From positions 1-16,559 of the forward strand of contig JAJRVB010000109.1 of NCBI GenBank assembly GCA_024277515.1: a DNA stretch of 16,559 nucleotides. The letters are read 5' to 3'. Positions 7,444 to 13,553 of the stretch are shown piece by piece; positions within the stretch are counted from its first letter, which is position 1, and the number at the start of each line of letters is the position of its first letter. Both the position numbers and the translations under genes were made by a program. Under the pieces are notes generated by a model. It was given only the letters and a program-made list of their open reading frames with translations, had not been told where the DNA came from and ran no database searches. The DNA comes from Nitrospirota bacterium (lineage in GTDB: Bacteria > Nitrospirota > Thermodesulfovibrionia > UBA6902).

Positions 7444-7471
7444 GACACTGTTTACCTGCAAATGTTAGAAT
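7442..7471 (+). promoter_or_regulatory. Sigma-70 promoter for folE (and probably metV-metF)
   Basis: TTGACA (7442-7447), 18-bp spacer, TAGAAT (7466-7471, 5 of 6 to consensus). Predicted start is near 7478, 26 nt before the folE ATG. The -35 begins in the T-run of the upstream terminator, so one unit ends exactly where the next begins. Confidence 0.75.
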
Positions 7472-7503
7472 TTTATTCTGTTTTTGGATGGGAAGGCTTC
7501 AGG

Positions 7504-8067
7504 ATGGATAAGAATAAAATCAAAAAAGGCGTTAAGCTGATTCTCGAGGGTATAGGTGAAGATCCGGACAGGCCCGGACTGAAGGATACTCCGCGCAGGA
7601 TAGCGGACCTTTATGAAGAGATTTTTTCCGGCCTCAGTACACCAACCGAAGAAATATTAACGCCTATCAAGGGCGAGAGCCATGATGAGATGGTACTTAT
7701 CAGGGATATCCCGTTTTACTCAATATGTGAACACCATTTACTGCCATTTATCGGCAAGGCCCATGTGGCCTATGTGCCCTCAAAGGGAAAGATAGTAGGT
7801 TTAAGCAAACTTGCCCGGGCAGTTGAGATATTTGCAAAAAGGCCTCAGCTTCAGGAGCGGCTGACTTCACAGCTGGCTGACTTGATAATGAAAAAACTTA
7901 AGCCCAGAGGAACAATGGTAATTGTAGATGCCGAGCACCTTTGCATGTCGATGAGGGGAGTTAAAAAGCCCGGCACAAAAACTGTTACATCAGCAGTGAG
8001 AGGTATATTCAGGACAAAAGAAACAACAAGGCTGGAATTTCTGGAGCTTATCAGACACGGAAATTAA
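7504..8067 (+). CDS. folE: GTP cyclohydrolase I
   Basis: A 187-residue enzyme making 7,8-dihydroneopterin triphosphate from GTP, the first step of folate (and pterin) synthesis; the family forms a decamer. Zinc ligands are visible in CEHHLLP (Cys75 and His78) and in HLCM (Cys147). Other signatures are EDPDRPGLKDTPRR (19-32), GLSKLARAVEIFAKRPQLQE (99-118) and RGVKKPGTKTVTSAVRG (151-167). The ATG at 7504 follows GGAAGG and gives the normal family length; an upstream in-frame extension would run through the terminator and is not used. Placement between folD and metV-metF ties folate supply to the C1 pathway. Confidence 0.95.
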   Translation: MDKNKIKKGVKLILEGIGEDPDRPGLKDTPRRIADLYEEIFSGLSTPTEEILTPIKGESHDEMVLIRDIPFYSICEHHLLPFIGKAHVAYVPSKGKIVGLSKLARAVEIFAKRPQLQERLTSQLADLIMKKLKPRGTMVIVDAEHLCMSMRGVKKPGTKTVTSAVRGIFRTKETTRLEFLELIRHGN

Positions 8068-8092
8068 CTTTAAATTTATCATAATAATAATT

Positions 8093-8141
8093 AAGGAGTG
8101 ACAATATGATAATCACCCAAAAAAAGATTTCAAAGAGTTAA
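8093..8141 (+). other. Apparent out-of-frame 5' end of metV with A-AAA-AAG slippery heptamer
   Basis: A strong AAGGAG (8093-8098) is placed 7 nt before ATG 8106, which opens an 11-codon frame (MIITQKKISKS) ending in TAA 8139-8141. That stop overlaps the ATG at 8141 where the open metV frame starts. A run of seven A (8119-8125) followed by G gives the heptamer A-AAA-AAG in phase (8120-8126). A -1 shift there would read MIITQKKDFKELMEKLKNYR and run on into metV. This reading looks like the usual MetV N-terminus, and the ATG at 8141 itself has only a weak AGAG before it. Either the A-run lacks one base (mutation or assembly error) or a programmed -1 frameshift occurs. Confidence 0.75.
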
Positions 8142-8773
8142 TGGAAAAACTGAAGAACTACAGGAGTTTCTTCCTGATCGGGTGTTCTGAATGTGCCTCG
8201 CTCTGCGGTACAGGCGGAGATCCTGAACTGGCTTCAATGAAGGAGGCCATTGAGGCTGAAGGAAAAACAGTGACCGGGACGCTTCTTCCTAAAACCGGAT
8301 GCCAGACTCTTGGTACAAAAATAGAATTGAAAAAGGACAAAGAGGCTTGTGCCGCTGCTGATGCAATCATTGTCATGTCCTGCGGGGCCGGTACCCAGTC
8401 AGCAGTGGAGATTTTCCCTGACAAACCTGTCTTTCCTTCAAATGATTCTCTCTTTCTCGGGAACATGACGCGCTTTCAGATATTTGATGAAAGATGTTCA
8501 CTTTGCGGAGAATGCATTTTAGATCAAACCGGCGGTATCTGTCCCGTAACCGGCTGTCCAAAGGGTCTGCTTAACGGCCCCTGCGGCGGCACTGATAACG
8601 GAAAGTGTGAAGTCAGCCCTGATATTGAATGTGCATGGGTAAGGATATATGAGAGGATGAAAAAGACCGACCAGCTTGAAGATTTCAAAAAAACGCTGGA
8701 ACCCAAAGACTGGTCTGCCAGCAGAAAGCCGGCCACACTGAATACCCGTCAGAAAAAGGAGGAGAAAAAGTGA
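8141..8773 (+). CDS. metV: MetV, zinc/Cys-rich partner of methylene-THF reductase
   Basis: A 210-residue protein as drawn from ATG 8141; the native start is probably 8106 with a frame change (see the entry for 8093-8141), which would give about 222 residues. It matches the MTHFR C-terminal-like MetV family found beside MetF in acetogens and sulfate reducers. The N-terminal part has GCSECASLC (14-22), and a central stretch has CGAGTQSA. The Cys-rich part follows: C-x2-C-x2-C in CSLCGEC (about 119-125), GGICPVTGCPKGLLNGPCGG (about 130-149) and C-E-V further on, likely binding zinc or an iron-sulfur cluster. MetV assembles with MetF so that ferredoxin or NADH-derived electrons reduce methylene-THF to methyl-THF. 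The gene ends in a GTGA overlap with metF and a lysine-rich tail. Confidence 0.9.
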   Translation: MEKLKNYRSFFLIGCSECASLCGTGGDPELASMKEAIEAEGKTVTGTLLPKTGCQTLGTKIELKKDKEACAAADAIIVMSCGAGTQSAVEIFPDKPVFPSNDSLFLGNMTRFQIFDERCSLCGECILDQTGGICPVTGCPKGLLNGPCGGTDNGKCEVSPDIECAWVRIYERMKKTDQLEDFKKTLEPKDWSASRKPATLNTRQKKEEKK

Positions 8774-9651
8774 GCTTTAGAAACGCCCTTGAATCAGGTA
8801 AATTTGTTGTCACAGCAGAAGTAGGCCCTCCCAAGGGGACTGATATTAAAAAGATACTTCATGAAGCAGAGATGCTGAAAAATAAGGTTGATGCCCTGAA
8901 TGTTACTGACAATCAGTCGGCAGTCATGCGTATCAGTTCCATGTCATTCTGCAAACTCCTGCTGGATATGGGACATGAGCCCATATTGCAGATGACCTGC
9001 CGTGACAGAAACCGCATCGGTCTTCAGTCAGACCTGCTCGGCGCCGCCATACTCGGGATAAAAAATGTCCTCTGCATGACAGGTGACCATCCAAACGCCG
9101 GTGACCATAAAGAGGCAAAACCGGTTTATGACATTGAATCCGTCCAGCTTCTTCAGGTCGTTGATGGTCTAAACAGCGGCAGGGACATGATGGGAAATGA
9201 CCTTATGGGATCAACCGACTTTTACCAGGGGGCTGTTGTCACACCTGAAGCAAACCCTCTTGAGCCCCAGATGATGAAGTTTGAGAAAAAAATTAATGCA
9301 GGCGCACATTTCTTCCAGACCCAGGCGATTTATGATATTGATAAATTCAGGGATTTCATGACCAGCGCCAGAAAATTCCCTGTGAAGATCCTGGCAGGGC
9401 TTGTTCTGCTTAAGAGTGCTGGTATGGCTAATTTCATGAATAAGTTTGTTCCGGGTATATCCGTTCCCCAGGTATTGATAGATGAGCTTAAAGCCGCCGG
9501 CAAGGAAAAGGCCATGGAAACCGGCATTGAGATAATGGCAAGACATATCAGACAGTTAAAAGATGAGAGCGTGTGCGACGGCATTCATATAATGGCAATC
9601 GGCGCTGAAGATAAGGTCCCGGCAATTATGGAGAGAGCCGGCCTCCTCTGA
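8770..9651 (+). CDS. metF: 5,10-methylenetetrahydrofolate reductase
   Basis: A 293-residue flavin TIM-barrel enzyme reducing 5,10-methylene-THF to 5-methyl-THF. Seen: TAEVGPPKG (15-23) with the active-site Glu17, NVTDNQ (44-49), MTGDHP (103-108) with Asp106 that contacts FAD, and FFQTQ (181-185). It starts with GTG 8770 inside the metV stop, with AAGGAGG at 8757-8763 within metV, so the two are translationally coupled and probably form one complex. In this pairing the MetF lacks its own C-terminal regulatory domain, as in bacterial MetF in general. In the Wood-Ljungdahl methyl branch it supplies methyl-THF for acetyl-CoA synthesis and also for methionine. Confidence 0.95.
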   Translation: MSFRNALESGKFVVTAEVGPPKGTDIKKILHEAEMLKNKVDALNVTDNQSAVMRISSMSFCKLLLDMGHEPILQMTCRDRNRIGLQSDLLGAAILGIKNVLCMTGDHPNAGDHKEAKPVYDIESVQLLQVVDGLNSGRDMMGNDLMGSTDFYQGAVVTPEANPLEPQMMKFEKKINAGAHFFQTQAIYDIDKFRDFMTSARKFPVKILAGLVLLKSAGMANFMNKFVPGISVPQVLIDELKAAGKEKAMETGIEIMARHIRQLKDESVCDGIHIMAIGAEDKVPAIMERAGLL

Positions 9652-9677
9652 TGCCTTTATTCAAGTGTACATACTTG

Positions 9678-9708
9678 GAGAGTCTCACCCGGGACTCTCT
9701 CTGCTTTT
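9678..9708 (+). terminator. Rho-independent terminator after metF
   Basis: A stem of GAGAGTC (9678-9684) with GACTCTC (9693-9699), extendable by two pairs to leave an ACCC loop, followed after a short gap by TTTT (9705-9708). It lies 27 bp past the metF stop and closes the C1 block. The T-run is not flush, so strength is uncertain. Confidence 0.7.
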
Positions 9709-9724
9709 CCCCATAGACCACTCC

Positions 9725-9991
9725 ATGAACATAAAAGAGAAAGCCGTCTATGTAATCATCATGACTGCTGTAACTGCCATGTATTTTCTGCTTACGGTAG
9801 TTGTGGCGCTGTTTCTGTTAAGCACCCTTAATATATTGAACAATAATATGATGCACGTAAAGAGACTGGAATATGTCGAGGCAACTGTTTCTGCTGCTAT
9901 TTTCCTCACAGCCGGCTTCATTTATTTCAGGTCCTTAAAAAAAATGTCCGCCTTCATCAAAGATACTTTCATCAAAAGGCCCGGTCCGTGA
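9725..9991 (+). CDS. Small protein with two transmembrane segments, unknown function
   Basis: An 88-residue hypothetical membrane protein. Two hydrophobic helices are clear: about 9-36 (VYVIIM...VVVALFLLSTL) and about 51-65 (VSAAIFLTAGFIYF), the latter followed by a Lys-rich basic tail that would stay in the cytoplasm. The frame is open 20 codons further upstream, but those codons lie on the metF terminator, so ATG 9725 is preferred; no clear ribosome site is visible at either. I do not recognise a family, and it has no obvious link to lgt downstream apart from proximity. Confidence 0.5.
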   Translation: MNIKEKAVYVIIMTAVTAMYFLLTVVVALFLLSTLNILNNNMMHVKRLEYVEATVSAAIFLTAGFIYFRSLKKMSAFIKDTFIKRPGP

Positions 9992-9998
9992 AAGACTG

Positions 9999-10007
9999 TG
10001 CTATACT
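9999..10007 (+). promoter_or_regulatory. Extended -10 promoter element for lgt
   Basis: TGCTATACT matches the extended -10 form TG-n-TATAAT (5 of 6 in the hexamer). No good -35 is visible at 17 bp. It would start transcription near 10014, about 30 nt before the lgt ATG. Confidence 0.45.
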
Positions 10008-10043
10008 AAACCGTTTAAATCTTCGGGCGTTAAATCATTTACA

Positions 10044-10886
10044 ATGACAAATGAATTTATAGCATTCTGGCAGCACCTTCCCGGACAGATCAAACCCTAT
10101 ATATTTCAGATTGGTGATTTTCAACTCCGTTATTACGGGCTCATGTACATTGTGGCCTTCTCTGTGGTCTACATGCTCGCTCTGTACAGGATGAAGCACG
10201 AGGATTATGATTATTCCAGGGATACGGTTGAAAACTTCTTTGTCTGGGCCATACTCGGGCTTATGCTCGGGGCGCGCTTCGGATACGTCCTGTTTTACAA
10301 CTTCAGCTATTACATATCACGTCCCCTCGAAATAATAATGCCGTTCAGCCTGGAGGGAGGCTTCCATTTTACCGGGCTTGCCGGGATGTCCTATCACGGC
10401 GGACTCATCGGTGTTATTATCGCTACCGCCCTCTTCTGTCGTAAATACAGGATTGATTTCTGGCGGTTTGTGGACTTTCTCGTTCCGGCAGCGCCCCTTG
10501 GATATACCTTCGGGAGACTCGGTAATTTCATTAACGGTGAGCTGTACGGACGTGATACATTAATGCCGTGGGGTATGTATTTCCCGGGAGACACGACCGG
10601 TCTGCTGCGCCATCCATCGCAGCTGTACGAGGCATTTTTTGAGGGAATTTTTTTATTCGCGGTTCTCTGGACCATCCGGAAAAAAAGGGTCTTTGACGGC
10701 TTCTTTCTTGCGCTGTATATCATCGGGTATGGAACGGTCCGTTTCTTTATCGAATTTGTGCGTGAGCCGGATTCTCATATCGGGTACTATTTCGGCTTTA
10801 TGACACTGGGACAGATCCTCTGCCTTGCAATGATCCTTGCGGGCGGGTGTCTTTATTTTTTCAGGCGGTCAGCTTCGAAAGCATAA
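10044..10886 (+). CDS. lgt: Prolipoprotein diacylglyceryl transferase
   Basis: A 280-residue inner-membrane enzyme that moves diacylglycerol from phosphatidylglycerol to the lipobox Cys of prolipoproteins. Signature sequence GRLGNFINGELYGR at 157-170 (Arg158), YHGGLIG at 117-123 with catalytic-region His118, HPSQLYEA at 190-197 and RFFIEFVREPD at 233-243. Seven or so hydrophobic helices are visible. ATG 10044 has only a poor ribosome site, yet gives the expected N-terminal length. Its phosphatidylglycerol donor depends on the pgsA-type pathway represented at the start of the window. Confidence 0.96.
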   Translation: MTNEFIAFWQHLPGQIKPYIFQIGDFQLRYYGLMYIVAFSVVYMLALYRMKHEDYDYSRDTVENFFVWAILGLMLGARFGYVLFYNFSYYISRPLEIIMPFSLEGGFHFTGLAGMSYHGGLIGVIIATALFCRKYRIDFWRFVDFLVPAAPLGYTFGRLGNFINGELYGRDTLMPWGMYFPGDTTGLLRHPSQLYEAFFEGIFLFAVLWTIRKKRVFDGFFLALYIIGYGTVRFFIEFVREPDSHIGYYFGFMTLGQILCLAMILAGGCLYFFRRSASKA

Positions 10887-10946
10887 TCCGTACATACTGA
10901 ATAATCTGCATCAGGGAAAATCATCGTCTTAATCAGCCTGCATGTA

Positions 10947-10955
10947 TGTTATAAT
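10947..10955 (+). promoter_or_regulatory. Extended -10 promoter for the FKBP-panB pair
   Basis: TGTTATAAT combines a perfect TATAAT hexamer (10950-10955) with the TG extension. The -35 is poor. The predicted start near 10962 gives a leader of about 66 nt before the FKBP gene. The 141-bp gap after lgt holds no terminator that I could recognise. Confidence 0.6.
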
Positions 10956-11027
10956 GTTGCAGCTGAACAGTAGATCAGATGATATGACAAAACAGGGCTT
11001 CTGTATTTTTTTAAAAGGAGATCGCAT

Positions 11028-11456
11028 ATGCCAGCAAAAAAAGGAGATAAAGTAAAGGTACACTATACACTGAAAGACGCAAACGGCGAGATCGTTGAAT
11101 CATCATTAAAGACGCTGCCGATAGAGTTTACTATAGGGGAAGGAAACGTGATCTCCGGTTTTGAAAAAAACATTATCGGTATGAAGGCAAAGGAGACAAA
11201 GACCATCACTATCCCGCCGGAAGACGCGTATGGTGCCCACGACAAGGAAAAGGTCTTTGAATTTCCTAAAAAAAACGCTCCCGGAGATTTTGATCCGCAG
11301 ATAGGACAGTCCGTCCAGATGCACAGGGCGGACGGCAAGCCATTAAGCGTCACGGTTGCGGGCCGCACTGAAAATGGATACCTGATGGACGCCAATCACC
11401 CGCTTGCAGGGAAAGAGCTTATCTTTGACCTTGAACTGGTTGAGATAATCGAATAG
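11028..11456 (+). CDS. FKBP-type peptidyl-prolyl cis-trans isomerase, SlyD-like
   Basis: A 142-residue cytosolic prolyl isomerase and chaperone with the SlyD layout: an FKBP core (GDKVKVHYTLKDANGEIVES, 6-25; GEGNVISGFEKNIIGMK, 37-53) interrupted by an insert-in-flap segment (about 66-120). It ends in the SlyD hallmark DANHPLAGKELIFDLELVEI (121-140). It lacks the His/Cys-rich metal-binding tail of E. coli SlyD, so a nickel-handling role is not supported. AAGGAG at 11015-11020 precedes ATG 11028 well. It is followed at 18 bp by panB, likely in one transcript. Confidence 0.93.
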   Translation: MPAKKGDKVKVHYTLKDANGEIVESSLKTLPIEFTIGEGNVISGFEKNIIGMKAKETKTITIPPEDAYGAHDKEKVFEFPKKNAPGDFDPQIGQSVQMHRADGKPLSVTVAGRTENGYLMDANHPLAGKELIFDLELVEIIE

Positions 11457-11474
11457 AAAAACAGGGGAAGGACC

Positions 11475-12275
11475 ATGTCTAATTTTACCATCCATGATTT
11501 TCTCAGGAAGAAAACCAACGGCGGAAAGATAAGTATGATTACCGCATATGACTACCCGTTCGCCCGTATAGTGGATGAGGCCGGGATCGATGCCATACTC
11601 GTCGGGGATTCCCTCGGTATGGTCGTTCAGGGACTCGAAAACACGCTGCCGGTAACCATGGATGAGATGATTTATCACACAAAAATGGTTGCGCGAGGGG
11701 TAAAGAATGCGATGATAATCGGTGATATGCCTTTTATGTCATATCAGACAGGCATAGCCGAAGCACTGAAAAACGCGGGCCGTTTTCTGAAGGACGCGGG
11801 CGCCGCAGCAGTTAAAATGGAGGGCGGCGGCGAAATTGCAGAGCAGATCAGGGCAATGACCCGGTCGGATATACCTGTCATGGCCCATATCGGACTTACT
11901 CCCCAGTCAATTCACCGCATGGGAGGATACAAGGTTCAGGGCAAGACAGAGGAATCCGCAAAAAGACTGTTAGAAGAGGCGCATATTGTGGAAGATGCTG
12001 GCGCCTTTTCATTATTGCTCGAGGCCATTCCCATGGACCTTGCAAAGACAATCACGGGTGAACTCTCCATCCCCACAATCGGCATCGGCGCCGGTCCGCA
12101 CTGTGACGGTCAGGTACTGGTCCTGCATGATGTAATAGGTCTGTTTGAGAGGTTCATTCCGAAATTTGTGAAGAAATATGCGGACCTGAAAAAAGACGCG
12201 TTAAATGCAGTAAAGACATACAGGGATGAAGTCAAAAACGGGACATTCCCGTCTGATGATCAGAGTTTCAAATAG
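11475..12275 (+). CDS. panB: 3-methyl-2-oxobutanoate hydroxymethyltransferase (ketopantoate synthase)
   Basis: A 266-residue TIM-barrel enzyme that adds a hydroxymethyl group from 5,10-methylene-THF to 2-oxoisovalerate, the first step to pantothenate and coenzyme A. Metal ligands are in VGDS (Asp45), GDMPF (Asp84) and KMEGG (Glu116); the catalytic Glu is in LLEAIP (about Glu183), and AHIGLTPQS is at 137-145. The C-terminal GIGAGPHCDGQVLVLHD is at about 203-219. GGGGAAGGA precedes ATG 11475. It consumes the methylene-THF made by the C1 cluster. panC and panE are not in the window. Confidence 0.96.
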   Translation: MSNFTIHDFLRKKTNGGKISMITAYDYPFARIVDEAGIDAILVGDSLGMVVQGLENTLPVTMDEMIYHTKMVARGVKNAMIIGDMPFMSYQTGIAEALKNAGRFLKDAGAAAVKMEGGGEIAEQIRAMTRSDIPVMAHIGLTPQSIHRMGGYKVQGKTEESAKRLLEEAHIVEDAGAFSLLLEAIPMDLAKTITGELSIPTIGIGAGPHCDGQVLVLHDVIGLFERFIPKFVKKYADLKKDALNAVKTYRDEVKNGTFPSDDQSFK

Positions 12276-12310
12276 GGACAAAGCCTCCTGCAGTCACCCG
12301 AAAAAAGCAG

Positions 12311-12342
12311 GTATTGTGAAAGCAAATAATTTTCGATACCTT
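12311..12342. other. Possible weak hairpin after panB
   Basis: GGTAT...ATACC arms with an inner GAAA/TTTC pairing surround a short AT loop in the panB-mpgP gap (12276-12464). No T-run follows. The rest of this 189-bp gap is AT-rich and holds no gene I can support. Confidence 0.25.
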
Positions 12343-12464
12343 AGACGCAATGCCTACCAATCTGAGCGTGCATGCTTTTATTCAAAGTTTTCTGCATATT
12401 ATCTCAATAATTTATCGAGTTAATTATTTGATTGAACAATATCTGCTTTTTTCCTGTAGCATTT

Positions 12465-13322
12465 TCAGTTTACTTTATTCAGCATCTCCATTACCGCCCT
12501 GTTCCACCCTTCAGGACCGATCCCTTCGGCCCTTATCAGTCCCTTTACACGTATCCTTTTATCGTATGATCCGTCCCTCTTTTGGACCACGACCGGAAGG
12601 TCAACGCTTCTCAACATTTCAATATCATTGGGGCTGTCTCCAAGGGCGGCAGTCACAATCCCGCCGTACTGTCTTCTGTACTGCTCCGTCAGTATCCTGA
12701 CCGCCCTCCCCTTGTCACTCTCTCCCATAATGTGAAAAAACTCACCCTGCGTAAAATTATACCCCTTTGCCTTTATTCTATTTTTGACTTTATTAACGAT
12801 GTCCTCATAAACATTATCCTCTGCCGTTCCATCTGCAGGTACAGGCTGAACGATAATAAACGGTTCATCAAACTCGCGCCTGCGCGCCAGGCCGGCATCA
12901 GCCATACTCAGTCCCGTGAAAGAGGCTGTTTCCTGCAGGGTCATGTCTCCGAAACCTTTGACCCGCAGCCCTTCAGCCCTCAGTTCCTTTAATGTATGTC
13001 GAAGATCACTATACGATGCCCCGAGTCTGACAAGGCAATACCCGCCTGTCTGTTCAACAGGTAATTCCCGGCTCTCAATGATCAGTTCCTTTTCACTCAA
13101 CGGTATGAATATTCCCCCTCCATTTTCAGAAATAAAGGGAAAACCATTGCCGATTTTTCTTCTCAATTTCTCAATTTCAGCCCTTGTTTTACTGGAGCAG
13201 AGTATTAAGGGTATGTTTTTCTCCTGTAACACCGTGAGAGCGGGCAGCGCCTTTTTATATGAATAATTCTCATCAAGGAGCGTTCCGTCAAGGTCCGTGA
13301 ATATGATTAACTTCCTGTTCAT
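12465..13322 (-). CDS. mpgP: Mannosyl-3-phosphoglycerate phosphatase, HAD family
   Basis: A 285-residue HAD-superfamily (Cof-type, class IIB) phosphatase. Motif I is FTDLDGTLLD (8-17), motif II is CSSKTRAEIEKL (42-53) and the cap begins near ENGGGIF. Motif III is the Lys in MGESDKGRAV, and motif IV is GDSPNDIEML. The ENGG and DKGRAV features and the length match mannosyl-3-phosphoglycerate phosphatase, which makes the compatible solute mannosylglycerate. A glucosyl analogue or another sugar phosphatase is possible. No synthase gene (mpgS) is next to it, so the substrate is not confirmed by context. No Shine-Dalgarno is visible before ATG 13322; a TAATAT element 7 nt upstream could give a leaderless transcript. 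Confidence 0.82.
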   Translation of the reverse strand: MNRKLIIFTDLDGTLLDENYSYKKALPALTVLQEKNIPLILCSSKTRAEIEKLRRKIGNGFPFISENGGGIFIPLSEKELIIESRELPVEQTGGYCLVRLGASYSDLRHTLKELRAEGLRVKGFGDMTLQETASFTGLSMADAGLARRREFDEPFIIVQPVPADGTAEDNVYEDIVNKVKNRIKAKGYNFTQGEFFHIMGESDKGRAVRILTEQYRRQYGGIVTAALGDSPNDIEMLRSVDLPVVVQKRDGSYDKRIRVKGLIRAEGIGPEGWNRAVMEMLNKVN

Positions 13323-13349
13323 GGCTTATATATTACATCAATAGTAACT

Positions 13350-13462
13350 ATTCAGTTACGGGTAATAATAGCAGGCAAGAAAAGATAAAATATTAAAAAT
13401 AAAAAATCAAAATTGTGGAAGGTTTTTTATCATATAAATAATTCTCCTTAATTTTGATCTTT
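13350..13462. repeat. Palindromic intergenic repeat, copy 2
   Basis: The same 15-mer as copy 1 (13350-13364) is followed by an inverted repeat: left arm 13402-13419 and right arm 13445-13462 match at 15 of 18. The right arm contains ttaattttgatcttt, shared with the right arm of copy 1 (ataattttgatctttt). Further TTTGATTTTT-like words follow to about 13476. Spacing between 15-mer and palindrome differs (37 nt here, 19 nt in copy 1). It sits in the divergent gap between mpgP and the REC-PAS gene. Confidence 0.65.
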
Positions 13463-13518
13463 GGTCTTTGATTTTTACATTTCCATGCAAAGCAGTAGCA
13501 TATTTTCTGTCCAATATG

Positions 13519-13547
13519 TTAATACAGATAGGTATGTGCATTATAAT
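13519..13547 (+). promoter_or_regulatory. Promoter with apparently leaderless start for the REC-PAS gene
   Basis: TTAATA (13519-13524, 4 of 6), exactly 17 bp spacer, perfect TATAAT (13542-13547). The expected start, 7 nt past the -10, falls on the A of the ATG at 13554. No Shine-Dalgarno precedes that ATG. Confidence 0.6.
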
Positions 13548-13553
13548 CAAGAT

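Noticed and set aside
7420..7503. 28-codon upstream extension of folE
   Set aside because: It begins inside the terminator hairpin and would cover the promoter. GTP cyclohydrolase I has its normal length from 7504.
9665..9724. 20-codon upstream extension of the small membrane protein
   Set aside because: The codons lie on the metF terminator hairpin; the later ATG begins right before the first hydrophobic helix.
12406..12428. AATAATT/AATTATT hairpin as a terminator for panB or mpgP
   Set aside because: All A/T pairs with a 9-nt loop and no adjacent T-run; too weak to call.
12226..12700. Short open frames across the panB end and the mpgP gap
   Set aside because: They overlap panB or mpgP out of frame, have no ribosome site and no family resemblance.
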